Notes under the pieces: generated by a model | Seen by the model: the letters and a program-made list of their open reading frames with translations, nothing else | Databases searched by the model: none | What the model was told of the DNA's origin: nothing | Program-made: the position numbers and the translations under genes | From: Micromonospora zamorensis | GTDB lineage: Bacteria; Actinomycetota; Actinomycetes; Mycobacteriales; Micromonosporaceae | Length of the DNA: 64,000 bases | Assembly (NCBI RefSeq): GCF_900090275.1 | Contig: NZ_LT607755.1 | Span: 5,332,001-5,396,000, forward strand | Direction of reading: 5' to 3' | Shown: positions 18,557 through 26,362 of the stretch, in pieces | Position numbering within the stretch: the first letter of the stretch is position 1 | Layout: every line of letters starts with the position of its first letter

Positions 18557-20485
18557 ATGACCACAACCACTCGCATCGAACGACACCACTACGACGTCGT
18601 CGTCATCGGGGCCGGCGGCGCCGGTCTGCGCGCGGCGATCGAGGCCCGGCTGGCCGGCAAGAAGACCGCGATCATCTCCAAGTCGCTCTTCGGCAAGGCG
18701 CACACGGTGATGGCCGAGGGCGGCGCGGCCGCCGCGATGGGCAACGTGAACAGCCGGGACAACTGGCAGGTGCACTTCCGCGACACCATGCGCGGCGGCA
18801 AGTTCCTGAACAACTTCCGGATGGCCGAGCTGCACGCGAAGGAGTCGCCGCAGCGGATCTGGGAGCTGGAGACGTACGGTGCGCTCTTCGACCGCACCAA
18901 GGACGGCAAGATCTCGCAGCGCAACTTCGGTGGCCACGAGTACCCGCGCCTGGCGCACGTGGGCGACCGGACCGGCCTGGAGCTGATCCGCACCCTCCAG
19001 CAGAAAATCGTGTCGCTCCAGCAGGAGGACCAACGGGAGTTCGGCTCGTACGACGCCCGGATCAAGGTGTTCTCCGAGACCACCATCACCGAGCTGCTGC
19101 TCGACGGTGACCGGGTGGCCGGCGCGTTCGGCTACTACCGCGAGTCGGGCGAGTTCATCCTCTTCGAGGCGCCGGCCGTCGTGCTGGCCACCGGCGGCGT
19201 CGGTCGCTCCTACAAGGTCACCTCGAACTCCTGGGAGTACACCGGGGACGGGCACGCGTTGGCGCTGCGCGCCGGGGCGACGCTGATCAACATGGAGTTC
19301 CTCCAGTTCCACCCGACCGGCATGGTCTGGCCGCCGTCGGTGAAGGGCATCCTGGTCACCGAGTCGGTGCGTGGTGACGGTGGCGTCCTGAAGAACTCCG
19401 ACGGCAAGCGGTTCATGTTCGACTACGTCCCCGACGTCTTCCGCAAGCAGTACGCGGAGACCGAGGAGGAGGCGGACCGCTGGTACACCGACCCGGACAA
19501 CAACCGGCGTCCGCCGGAGCTGCTGCCCCGTGACGAGGTGGCCCGCGCGATCAACAGCGAGGTCAAGGCCGGTCGGGGCTCCCCCGCCGGTGGCGTCTTC
19601 CTGGACATCGCGAGCCGGCGTTCGGCCGAGGAGATCCGCCGGCGGCTGCCGTCGATGTACCACCAGTTCAAGGAGCTTGCCGACGTCGACATCACCGCCG
19701 AGGCGATGGAGGTCGGGCCGACCTGCCACTACGTGATGGGCGGCGTCGAGGTCGACCCGGATTCGGGTGCCGCCTTCGGCCACGTACGCGGGCTGTTCGC
19801 CGCCGGTGAGGTCTCCGGCGGCATGCACGGTTCCAACCGACTGGGCGGCAACTCCCTGTCCGACCTGCTGGTGTTCGGTAAGCGGGCGGGCGGGCACGCG
19901 GCCAGCTACGCCGACGGGCTCGCCGCTCGGCCGAAGGTGGCCGTGGACGCTGTCGAGGCGGCCGTGGAGACCGCACTCGCCCCGCTCCAGCGCGACACCG
20001 GCGAGAACCCGTACACCCTTCAGCAGGACCTCCAGGCGGTCATGGGCGACCTGGTCGGAATCATCCGGCGCGAGGGCGAGCTGGCCGACGCGCTGGTGCG
20101 ACTGGCCGAGCTGCGCGAGCGGGTCGCCAAGGTGAGCGCGTTCGGCGGCCGGCGCTACAACCCGGGCTGGCACCTGGCCCTGGACCTGCGCAACATGCTG
20201 GTGGTCTCGGAGTGCACCGCGAAGGCGGCGCTGGAGCGGCAGGAGTCGCGCGGCGGGCACACCCGGGAGGACTACCCGGCGATGGAGCCGAAGTGGCGGC
20301 AGGTCAACCTGGTCTGCTCGCTGGACGGCGACAGCGTACGGCTGACGCGTAAGCCGCTGCCGAAGATGCGGCCGGAGCTGATCGGCCTCTTCGACCGTGC
20401 GGAGCTTTCCAAGTACCTCACCGACGAGGAGCTGGCCGACTTCGACGCCCTCGTCGTCGACGCTGGAGAGGCGGACAACCGATGA
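18557..20485 (+). CDS. sdhA: Succinate dehydrogenase/fumarate reductase flavoprotein subunit
   Basis: This 642-residue flavoprotein has the dinucleotide motif GAGGAG at 18-23 and the covalent-FAD histidine region KAHTVMAEGGA (His49). The substrate-site sequences are LQFHPTG and SVRGDGGVLKN, with HGSNRLGGNSLSDLLVFG late in the capping/FAD region. It oxidises succinate to fumarate on the cytoplasmic face and passes electrons to SdhB. It starts 12 bp after sdhC and overlaps sdhB by 4 bp. The length of about 640 residues matches the mycobacterial Sdh1 flavoprotein. Confidence 0.96.
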   Translation: MTTTTRIERHHYDVVVIGAGGAGLRAAIEARLAGKKTAIISKSLFGKAHTVMAEGGAAAAMGNVNSRDNWQVHFRDTMRGGKFLNNFRMAELHAKESPQRIWELETYGALFDRTKDGKISQRNFGGHEYPRLAHVGDRTGLELIRTLQQKIVSLQQEDQREFGSYDARIKVFSETTITELLLDGDRVAGAFGYYRESGEFILFEAPAVVLATGGVGRSYKVTSNSWEYTGDGHALALRAGATLINMEFLQFHPTGMVWPPSVKGILVTESVRGDGGVLKNSDGKRFMFDYVPDVFRKQYAETEEEADRWYTDPDNNRRPPELLPRDEVARAINSEVKAGRGSPAGGVFLDIASRRSAEEIRRRLPSMYHQFKELADVDITAEAMEVGPTCHYVMGGVEVDPDSGAAFGHVRGLFAAGEVSGGMHGSNRLGGNSLSDLLVFGKRAGGHAASYADGLAARPKVAVDAVEAAVETALAPLQRDTGENPYTLQQDLQAVMGDLVGIIRREGELADALVRLAELRERVAKVSAFGGRRYNPGWHLALDLRNMLVVSECTAKAALERQESRGGHTREDYPAMEPKWRQVNLVCSLDGDSVRLTRKPLPKMRPELIGLFDRAELSKYLTDEELADFDALVVDAGEADNR

Positions 20486-21546
20486 GCGCGAAGCGTCAGT
20501 TCCGGATCTGGCGGGGCGACGAGACCGGCGGGGACCTGCAGGACTACATGGTGGAGGTGAACGAGGGCGAGGTGGTCCTCGACGTCATCCACCGCTTGCA
20601 GGCCACCGACGCTCCCGACCTGGCCTGCCGGTGGAACTGCAAGGCCGGCAAGTGCGGCTCCTGCTCCATGGAGATCAACGGCAAGCCGCGACTGGGCTGC
20701 ATGACCCGGATGTCGACCTTCGGCGACGAGGAGACGGTCACGGTCACCCCGCTGCGTACCTTCCCGGTCATCCGGGACCTGGTCACCGACGTCTCGTTCA
20801 ACTACGAGAAGGCACGGGAGACGCCGGCGTTCGCCCCACCGGCGGACGTCGCCCCGGGTGACTACCGGATGCAGCAGGTCGACGTCGAGCGCTCGCAGGA
20901 GTTCCGCAAGTGCATCGAGTGCTTCCTGTGCCAGACGGTCTGCCACGTGATCCGCGACCACGAGGAGAACAAGCAGGCGTTCTCCGGCCCGCGGTACTTC
21001 ATTCGGGCGGCCGAGCTCGACATGCACCCGCTGGACGCCCGGACGGACCGCAAGGAGTACGCACAGGCCGAACAGGGCCTCGGTTTCTGCAACATCACCA
21101 AGTGCTGCACCGAGGTCTGCCCCGAGCACATCAAGATCACTGACAACGGGATCATCCCCATGAAGGAACGGGTCGTCGACCGCAGGTACGATCCCCTTGT
21201 GTGGCTTGGTAGCAAGATCTTCCGTCGGGGCGAGACGCCCCAGACCAGCGTGACCACCGCCCGTCAGGGCTCGCCGACGCCGGGCTCAGCCCGTGGTGGG
21301 CTGCACTCGCATGCGGGTGGCTCCCACGACTCGCAGGCTGAGGCGCAGGCGCAGAGCGGCGTCAACTGGCACCGGGAGGTGCCCCACCCGACCGCTCCGG
21401 CGGTGGACGACCGGGGCAAGCTTCCGCTGACCGAGCTCACCTTCGACCGGGCTGCCGCGCCGTCGCCGTTCGGTGACGACGTGACCTTCCCGCTGCCTCC
21501 GGAGCACCTGAACTTCGCGCACCCGGACCAGGACAACAAGCACTAG
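20482..21546 (+). CDS. sdhB: Succinate dehydrogenase iron-sulfur subunit with C-terminal extension
   Basis: The 354-residue protein has plant-type [2Fe-2S] ligands (Cys53, 58, 61 and 73). Two bacterial-ferredoxin-type cysteine clusters follow (Cys144, 147, 150, 154 and Cys203, 208/209, 213) for the [4Fe-4S] and [3Fe-4S] centres. The conserved protein ends near residue 250; about 100 further residues are hydrophilic and His/Gln/Pro-rich (GLHSHAGGSHDSQAEAQAQ), roughly 40 percent longer than the usual 240-250. The start overlaps sdhA as ATGA. A strong terminator follows the stop. Confidence 0.94.
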   Translation: MSAKRQFRIWRGDETGGDLQDYMVEVNEGEVVLDVIHRLQATDAPDLACRWNCKAGKCGSCSMEINGKPRLGCMTRMSTFGDEETVTVTPLRTFPVIRDLVTDVSFNYEKARETPAFAPPADVAPGDYRMQQVDVERSQEFRKCIECFLCQTVCHVIRDHEENKQAFSGPRYFIRAAELDMHPLDARTDRKEYAQAEQGLGFCNITKCCTEVCPEHIKITDNGIIPMKERVVDRRYDPLVWLGSKIFRRGETPQTSVTTARQGSPTPGSARGGLHSHAGGSHDSQAEAQAQSGVNWHREVPHPTAPAVDDRGKLPLTELTFDRAAAPSPFGDDVTFPLPPEHLNFAHPDQDNKH

Positions 21547-21559
21547 AAACCTCAACGAA

Positions 21560-21593
21560 GACGGGGGCCGCGGCGGCAGCCGCGGCCCCCGTC
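21560..21593. terminator. Strong hairpin terminator after sdhCAB
   Basis: Perfect 14-bp arms (GACGGGGGCCGCGG and its complement) enclose the 6-base loop CGGCAG, beginning 13 bp after the sdhB stop. There is no T-tract, as is common in actinobacteria. Confidence 0.8.
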
Positions 21594-21644
21594 CGCATAC
21601 CCCCACCCCACCCACCCCGGCCCCGGCCCCGCCCCACCGCGGTC

Positions 21645-21699
21645 GATCATGAAGTTATTGCCAGCTCAATCGGCGTGTCGCGGCAATAACTTCATGATC
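21645..21699. repeat. Palindromic element, TGATCA family, copy 1 (convergent sdhB/Nudix)
   Basis: Two perfect 18-bp arms, GATCATGAAGTTATTGCC (21645-21662) and its complement (21682-21699), flank a 19-bp spacer. The outer edge reads TGATCA on the right and supplies the stop codon of the convergent Nudix gene. It shares the edge GATCA(T/A)GA(A/G)GTT with the elements at 39572 and 58696. Confidence 0.85.
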
Positions 21700-22147
21700 A
21701 ACGGGAGCTGGGGGGCCGCAGGAGGGGGCGGAGGGCGGCGACGATGGGGGCGTCGGCGGGGAGCCAGGTGACCGAGTCCAGTTCGTCGGCCGTGAGCCAG
21801 CGCAGCGCCTCGTGTTCCAACGCCTGGGGCTCCTCGCCGTCGAGCAGGCGGGCCGCGTACACCTTGAGCACCGAACGGCCGTGCGCCATCCGTACGTCAC
21901 GGCCGACCCGGTCGCCGATCTCGACGCGTACGGCCAGCTCCTCGACGCACTCCCGGATCAGCGCGTCGATCTCCGCCTCGCCCGGCTCGACCTTTCCGCC
22001 CGGAAACTCCCACATTCCTGCCACTTCGGGTGGGGCGGAACGCGCGCAGGCGAGCACCCGCCCGTCCCGGATTATCGCCGCGCCGACGATCACCTTCAGG
22101 TCCCGTCGTTCGACCTGCCCGCCACCATTCGCCCGTTCGGTCCGCAC
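21698..22147 (-). CDS. Nudix hydrolase (MutT-like)
   Basis: This 149-residue protein carries the Nudix box G-x5-E-x7-RE-x-x-EE (Gly51 to Glu70; GKVEPGEAEIDALIRECVEEL). The preceding WEFPGG is typical of 8-oxo-dGTP pyrophosphatases of the MutT group. It should hydrolyse oxidised or other nucleoside diphosphate derivatives in the cytoplasm. Its TGA stop lies in the outer edge of the palindromic element, so the final codons abut a repeat. It is convergent with sdhB. Confidence 0.9.
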   Translation of the reverse strand: MRTERANGGGQVERRDLKVIVGAAIIRDGRVLACARSAPPEVAGMWEFPGGKVEPGEAEIDALIRECVEELAVRVEIGDRVGRDVRMAHGRSVLKVYAARLLDGEEPQALEHEALRWLTADELDSVTWLPADAPIVAALRPLLRPPSSR

Positions 22148-22330
22148 GGGCGTCCAGGGTGCCAGATCAATCGGCGGTTTGGGTACCGTAGCCGTCCGCT
22201 AGGCCAACAGAACACGGAAGTGTGGGCGTGGACACCCCCTCCGCGCGGCGAGAGACTAGAGGACACCGACAAGACACGGGATGGCGACGATTTGGCCACA
22301 AGCCGGCAACGGCGCTTGGGGGGTGCGGTG

Positions 22331-22639
22331 ATGCGCGTGCTGTTCAACAGCAGGGCCAAGCACGACTACCTTGCCGACGCGTTGACCTTGCTGTCTGGTT
22401 GGACACGCGAGGGGGAGCAGATCCGACGGACGCTCGCGATCGACGATACCCAACACGCGGCACTAACTGAACGGGTCAAGGTGGTCGCAGATGCGCTGCA
22501 CCTTCGCCCGGAGATCAGCCGGCAGTCCGACAGCACCCAGATCCGGGTCGGGCACGGCAACGGTGAACCGCTGACCGAGGGCGAGGTCCTGTTGGCCGCC
22601 CGCATCGAGGACGCCTACCGGGCGGTCACCGAGGCCTGA
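22331..22639 (+). CDS. Pterin-4a-carbinolamine dehydratase-like protein, degenerate active site
   Basis: A 102-residue protein with the PCD fold pattern: LTLLSGWTREGEQIRRTL, a long helix, then IRVGHGNGEPLTEGEVLLAARIEDAY, where the usual sequence is (T/S)H-xxGLTxxDxxxAxxID. His75 matches the second conserved histidine. The paired HHP of active dehydratases is replaced by LRP (58-60, preceded by His57). It may therefore be a non-catalytic or divergent member; DcoH-type proteins also act as dimerisation cofactors. The start may be the GTG one codon earlier. The family call rests on pattern resemblance only. Confidence 0.6.
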   Translation: MRVLFNSRAKHDYLADALTLLSGWTREGEQIRRTLAIDDTQHAALTERVKVVADALHLRPEISRQSDSTQIRVGHGNGEPLTEGEVLLAARIEDAYRAVTEA

Positions 22640-22668
22640 GCTTCTACTGGTTGGTAAGTCTGAGGTTT

Positions 22669-22756
22669 TCCTGAAAAGCACTGGGGTACCAGTTCCACGC
22701 GGGAGTTGACAAAGCTCTCGCGAAGGACCGAACTACTCAAACAGTGCTTTTCAGGA
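22669..22756 (+). promoter_or_regulatory. Long inverted repeat covering the ribosome-binding site of the next gene
   Basis: TCCTGAAAAGCACT (22669-22682) is perfectly complementary to AGTGCTTTTCAGGA (22743-22756). The right arm includes the AGGA ribosome site of the ATG at 22763. A second short pair, ACTGGT near 22647 and ACCAGT near 22689, lies outside and inside the left arm. If transcription starts upstream of 22669, the arms could sequester the ribosome site. TTGACA at 22706 is an alternative promoter that would leave out the left arm. Confidence 0.5.
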
Positions 22757-22762
22757 GCTGAC

Positions 22763-23086
22763 ATGACCACCCCCACGCAGAACCGCGCCAACGACCACGT
22801 CGAGCACGCCGGCCAGCACGACGTCCGCCGCGTGAACCGCCGCGGCGACGAGACGAAGCCGTCCTGGAAGACCAGCGAGCTGGCGATCTACGTGCTCGCC
22901 GTCATCGGTGTGCTGATCGCCTCGAACGCCGTCGGCGACGGCGCCGCGAACGACGGCGGCGACTACTTCGCCGCCGACAAGGCCTGGTGGTACATCACCC
23001 TGCTCACCATCGGCTACCTGGTGAGCCGGGGTCTGGCCAAGGCCGGCAGCCGCAGCACGGACCACGACCCGCGCAGCGACCACTGA
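22763..23086 (+). CDS. Small two-helix membrane protein behind an inverted repeat
   Basis: A 107-residue protein with a charged, His/Arg-rich N-terminus (about residues 1-38) and two membrane helices (about 42-60, LAIYVLAVIGVLIASNAVG, and 76-95, WYITLLTIGYLVSRGLAKAG). The loop between them is rich in Gly and Asp and the tail is acidic and basic (STDHDPRSDH). The ATG is preceded by CAGGAGCTGAC, part of the long inverted repeat. No family is recognised. The same two-helix plan occurs in the small proteins at 25965 and 26363. Confidence 0.7.
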   Translation: MTTPTQNRANDHVEHAGQHDVRRVNRRGDETKPSWKTSELAIYVLAVIGVLIASNAVGDGAANDGGDYFAADKAWWYITLLTIGYLVSRGLAKAGSRSTDHDPRSDH

Positions 23087-23095
23087 CCTGTCGCC

Positions 23096-23140
23096 GAAGC
23101 CCCGCGCCCGCCCGTCTCTGACAGGCAGGCGCGGGGCTTC
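23096..23140. terminator. Bidirectional hairpin terminator
   Basis: Perfect 13-bp arms, GAAGCCCCGCGCC and its complement, lie between a + strand gene and the convergent VOC gene, 10 bp after the stop of the former. Confidence 0.75.
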
Positions 23141-23165
23141 CGCATGTCCGTCAGGCAGCTGGGGC

Positions 23166-23594
23166 TCACCGGTCGGCTACGGCGTCCTGCGGGTACCAGC
23201 GCAGCTCCACCGAGTTTCCGTCCGGGTCCTGCACGTAGATGGAGGTCGCCGAACCACGGGCACCGAACCGGTCCACCGGCCCGGTCAGCACCGTGAAGAC
23301 CCCTGATCCGGTTACTTCGGCCCAGTCCAGCGGTGCCACCACCAGGCAGAAGTGGTCGACGTTCGTGCCCTGCCGCTCGCCACGGACCAGGTCGATGATG
23401 CTGTCGCGGCTGATCCGCACGGACGGGAACGGGACGGTGCCCGCGCGCCACTCATCGACCCGCACCGACTCCAGGCCGAGTCGGCCGCAGTAGAAGCCCA
23501 GTGCCCGTTCCACGTCGGCGACGGTCAGCACCAGGTGGTCGAAGCCGGTTACCCGTACCGCGCTGACGTCCGCCCGCTGTTCGTGGATGCTCAT
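23166..23594 (-). CDS. VOC (glyoxalase/bleomycin-resistance) family protein
   Basis: A 142-residue VOC protein with two beta-alpha-beta-beta-beta modules: FDHLVLTVADVERALGFYCGRLGL opens the first and VDHFCLVVAPLDW the second. It ends in YVQDPDGNSVELRW, the usual metal-ligand region (Glu). Likely metal ligands are the two His of the FDH and VDH motifs and the C-terminal Glu. Members include glyoxalases, dioxygenases and antibiotic-binding proteins; the substrate cannot be told. It is divergent from a LysR gene, which probably regulates it. Confidence 0.85.
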   Translation of the reverse strand: MSIHEQRADVSAVRVTGFDHLVLTVADVERALGFYCGRLGLESVRVDEWRAGTVPFPSVRISRDSIIDLVRGERQGTNVDHFCLVVAPLDWAEVTGSGVFTVLTGPVDRFGARGSATSIYVQDPDGNSVELRWYPQDAVADR

Positions 23595-23677
23595 GTCGCA
23601 GCCTTTCGCTCGGTGTTTCCTGCCGCGTTCACGATCCCCGGACGGGAGACGCCGACCAAGAGCCGATATCGCTACGA

Positions 23678-23688
23678 TTGTTGCCCAC
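23678..23688. promoter_or_regulatory. Possible LysR-type operator
   Basis: The small palindrome ATCG-CTA-CGAT lies 10 bp upstream of the LysR start in the 103-bp divergent gap. It is short and its spacing is T-N9-A rather than the classic T-N11-A, so the call is tentative. Confidence 0.25.
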
Positions 23689-23697
23689 AGGTCAACG

Positions 23698-24612
23698 ATG
23701 GGGGCGGACGTGCTGGAGCGGTACGAGGTCGAGACGTTCCTGACCCTCGCCGAGGAGCTGCACTTCGGCCGCACCGCCGAGCGACTGACCGTCAGCACCG
23801 GCCGGGTCAGCCACGTGATCAAGAAGCTGGAGCGTCGGATCGGCGCACCGCTGTTCGCCCGCACCAGCCGGGTCGTCCGGCTCACCCCGATCGGCCGGCA
23901 ACTCGCCGACGAGCTGGCCCCACTGGTTGCCGGGATGGAGGAGGCCGTCCTCCGGGCCGTCGACGCCGGCCGGGGCGTCACCGGGACCCTACGGGTGGCG
24001 TTCCTCGGCGAGTGGACCGCACCGGTGCTGCTGCGGGCCGTGGCCCTGTTCAGCGAGCGGCATCCCGACTGCCAGGTCGAGGTGCGGGAGGCGCAGCTGG
24101 CCAACACGCGGTCCGGCCTCCTGGACGGCTCCACCGACGTACTCATCGCCTCGTTTCCCTTCGACGGGATGGCCACCGGCCCGGCGCTGCTCTCCGAGGA
24201 CCGGGCGCTGGCGGTCGCGGCGGGTCACCCGCTCACCCGGGAACGCTCGGTGTCGCTGGAGGTCCTCGCCGACCACCCGGTGGTGCAGTACCCGGCAGTG
24301 ACCTCGGTGGAGTTCAAACGGGACCGCACCCCGGAGCGCACCCCGGCCGGCCGGCCGGTGCCGAAGGGACCCGCCGGGAACACCTTCTCCGAGATGCTGT
24401 CCCTGGTCGCACTGGGCCGGGGCGTCCTGCCGGTGGGTGAGCACACGAGGCGCTACTACCCCCGCCCCGACGTGGCGTACGTGCCCATCCACGACGCGCC
24501 ACCGATCGAGCGAGGGCCGGTCTGGCTGCCCAGCAACACCACCACCCGGGTACGCGAGTTCGTCCGCGCCGCGACCGACGCGAACGCCGGCACGTTGGCA
24601 CCGGTTTTCTAG
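23698..24612 (+). CDS. LysR-family transcriptional regulator
   Basis: This 304-residue protein has the LysR helix-turn-helix (about residues 6-64; VETFLTLAEELHFGRTAERLTVS, KKLERRIGAPLFAR). A substrate-binding-type effector domain follows from about residue 95 (GTLRVAFLGEWTAPVLLRAVALFSERHPDCQVEV). A GTG four codons downstream, behind GGGGGCG, would begin directly at VLERYEVETF and is an equally good start. It is divergent from the VOC gene, its most likely target. Confidence 0.88.
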   Translation: MGADVLERYEVETFLTLAEELHFGRTAERLTVSTGRVSHVIKKLERRIGAPLFARTSRVVRLTPIGRQLADELAPLVAGMEEAVLRAVDAGRGVTGTLRVAFLGEWTAPVLLRAVALFSERHPDCQVEVREAQLANTRSGLLDGSTDVLIASFPFDGMATGPALLSEDRALAVAAGHPLTRERSVSLEVLADHPVVQYPAVTSVEFKRDRTPERTPAGRPVPKGPAGNTFSEMLSLVALGRGVLPVGEHTRRYYPRPDVAYVPIHDAPPIERGPVWLPSNTTTRVREFVRAATDANAGTLAPVF

Positions 24613-24622
24613 CCTGGATCTC

Positions 24623-24985
24623 ATGGCGAACATCGCGTACGACCGCAAAGAGCAGGTCCAGCAGATCGAGAGTGGCCTTCTCGAGGGTGAGCAGATCATC
24701 GCCGTCTACGACGCGGTCGGCACCGGCACCGGGTTCATCGGGCTGACCGACCGCCGGGTGATCATCCAGGACCGTTCCTTCGTCGGGAAGCGGTTCGCGA
24801 TCACCAGCATCCCGTACTCGAAGATCACCAGCGTGAGTGTGGTCAGCAACAAGTCCTGGGGTGGCTCGTTCTTCTCCACCGGGGCGATCGCGATCCACGT
24901 CGGCACGCACACCTACGAGGTGGAGTTCCGTGGCGCGCAGAAGAGCCACCACGTGCACAACGTGATCCTGCACCACATCTCCTGA
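24623..24985 (+). CDS. Bacterial PH-domain protein
   Basis: A 120-residue soluble protein with the bacterial PH-like pattern: GEQIIAVYDAVGTGTGFIGLTDRRVIIQD, then YSKITSVSVVSNKSWGGSFFSTGAIAIHVG, ending in an amphipathic helix (KSHHVHNVILHHIS). These proteins form seven-stranded barrels and often occur at membranes or as oligomers; the ligand is unknown. It begins 10 bp after the LysR stop, so it may be co-transcribed. Confidence 0.8.
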   Translation: MANIAYDRKEQVQQIESGLLEGEQIIAVYDAVGTGTGFIGLTDRRVIIQDRSFVGKRFAITSIPYSKITSVSVVSNKSWGGSFFSTGAIAIHVGTHTYEVEFRGAQKSHHVHNVILHHIS

Positions 24986-25085
24986 CCGCACGTCCCGTCC
25001 TGGGCCCGGCTGGCGTAATTGCCTTGCCGGGCCTGCGGCGTCTCTGGTGTCCTCGGTCGACAGCCGTGCGAAGGGAGCAGCCACC

Positions 25086-25127
25086 ATGCCAGACACGACG
25101 AGGTCCCACGAACCCACCGTCATCTGA
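25086..25127 (+). CDS. Possible 13-codon leader peptide
   Basis: A minimal ORF encoding MPDTTRSHEPTVI behind GAAGGGAGCAGCCACC, 78 bp before the methyltransferase start. It has a plausible ribosome site and nothing else competes in this 220-bp gap. It resembles neither a known attenuator peptide nor a RiPP precursor and may be chance. Confidence 0.25.
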   Translation: MPDTTRSHEPTVI

Positions 25128-25205
25128 CCTGAGGAATCGAGGCTTCGTGAGCACTACCGCTCCCCTGGCGCTGAGCGCCACTGAACCCAACCCCGGAGGC
25201 CGCTG

Positions 25206-25937
25206 ATGTCGGTCTTCGACGATCCCGGCCTCTTCGGCCGGCTCTGGGCCGCCGACTATGACGGCCCCGGCAACCCCGACCCGGCGCCAGCGGTGGACTT
25301 CCTGGCCGATCTGGCCGACGGGGGGCCGGTTCTCGAACTGGCGATCGGCACCGGCCGGGTCGCACTTCCGCTGGCCGAGCGCGGTCTCACCGTGCACGGT
25401 GTCGAGGCGTCCGAGGAGATGGTGGCGCAGTTGCGGGCCAAGCCCGGCGGCGACCAGATCCCGGTCGTCGTCGCCGACATGGCGGACGTGCCGGTGAAGG
25501 GTGAGTTCCGGCTCGCGTACCTGGTCTTCAACACGCTGTTCAACCTGGTGGACGCCGAGCGGCAGGCGGACTGCTTCCGCAACGTCGCCCGCGTGCTGTC
25601 GCCCGGCGGCGCGTTCGTCATCGAGACGTTCGTGCCCGACCCGCGCGACTTCGACTCGGACGAGCAGGTGCAGGTGCGGTCCGTGACCGAAGACTCCGCG
25701 ACGATCCGGCTGCACAAGTACGACCGGCCGGCGCAGCGGTTCATCCGGCAGACCATCACCTTCGACGCCGAGGGTGTGCACCTGTTGCCGTTCGCCATGC
25801 GGTACGCCTGGCCACACCAGATCGACGAGATGGCGCAGCAGGCGGGGCTCCGGCTCACCGAACGGTACGCCGACTGGCAGCGGCGACCGTTCCACGCCGA
25901 CAGCCCGTCGCACATCTCCGTCTACCGGGCGGAGTAA
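25206..25937 (+). CDS. Class I SAM-dependent methyltransferase
   Basis: The 243-residue protein has motif I VLELAIGTGRVALPLAERG (from about residue 42), an acidic post-I loop (VHGVEASEEMV), VVADMADVP for motif II, and RVLSPGGAFVIETF for motif III. This is a standard Rossmann methyltransferase of the small-molecule type. The acceptor is not predictable. GGAGGCCGCTG precedes the ATG. Similar stand-alone methyltransferases are common in actinobacteria. Confidence 0.87.
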   Translation: MSVFDDPGLFGRLWAADYDGPGNPDPAPAVDFLADLADGGPVLELAIGTGRVALPLAERGLTVHGVEASEEMVAQLRAKPGGDQIPVVVADMADVPVKGEFRLAYLVFNTLFNLVDAERQADCFRNVARVLSPGGAFVIETFVPDPRDFDSDEQVQVRSVTEDSATIRLHKYDRPAQRFIRQTITFDAEGVHLLPFAMRYAWPHQIDEMAQQAGLRLTERYADWQRRPFHADSPSHISVYRAE

Positions 25938-25964
25938 CGGTTCGGTCGAAAGTGAGGTGCCGCC

Positions 25965-26165
25965 ATGAGCAAACGAGCCATCCAGGCAGTCCTGGCCCTG
26001 TCGGTCGTCCTGATGGCCACCGGCATCATCCTCAAAGTGACCGGCGACGGCGGCGCCGACACCGCCGGCACGGTGGCGGTGTCGCTCGCCTCGGTGGGTT
26101 CGATCGTGGCCGCCATCGGCTCGTCCTTCCGCGCTGCCCGCGAGGACGACAGCCCGCACCGGTGA
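25965..26165 (+). CDS. Two-helix membrane miniprotein, paralogue A
   Basis: A 66-residue protein that starts MSKRAIQAVLALSVVLMATG. It has helices at about 5-25 and 35-54, a Gly/Asp loop between them, and a charged tail (RAAREDDSPHR). GTGAGGTG lies in front of the ATG. The architecture and several positions match the next small protein (26363), so the pair look like tandem paralogues. The function is unknown. Confidence 0.6.
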   Translation: MSKRAIQAVLALSVVLMATGIILKVTGDGGADTAGTVAVSLASVGSIVAAIGSSFRAAREDDSPHR

Positions 26166-26362
26166 TCCGGCTGTCGCGCTGCCCGATCAGACGGATCCCA
26201 GCGGCAACGAGCTGCGCGTCCGGGCCGATGAGGACAGCGCGGTCAGCTCAGCGGTAGATGGATTTCGGTCCACAAGGGCACGGGCGTGGATGTGTCACTG
26301 TGGGTACGACGCCCCGCCACCGAGGGGACGGGGTCGATCTCCGCCAGCGGAAGCGACTGCCC

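Noticed and set aside
17744..20260. An 838-codon minus-strand ORF opposite sdhC/sdhA
   Set aside because: It is an antisense open frame forced by the high GC content of the real sdh genes. The protein is His/Arg/Val-rich with no domain.
25024..25206. A 60-codon plus-strand ORF before the methyltransferase
   Set aside because: No ribosome site and no coding pattern; it overlaps the likely leader of the methyltransferase gene.
26239..26345. tRNA-like phrases (GGTCAGCTCAGCGGTAGA, then GGGGTCGATCTCCGCC)
   Set aside because: The D-arm-like and T-arm-like parts are about 75 bases apart, the intervening hairpin has a 6-base loop, and no acceptor stem closes. The resemblance is by chance.
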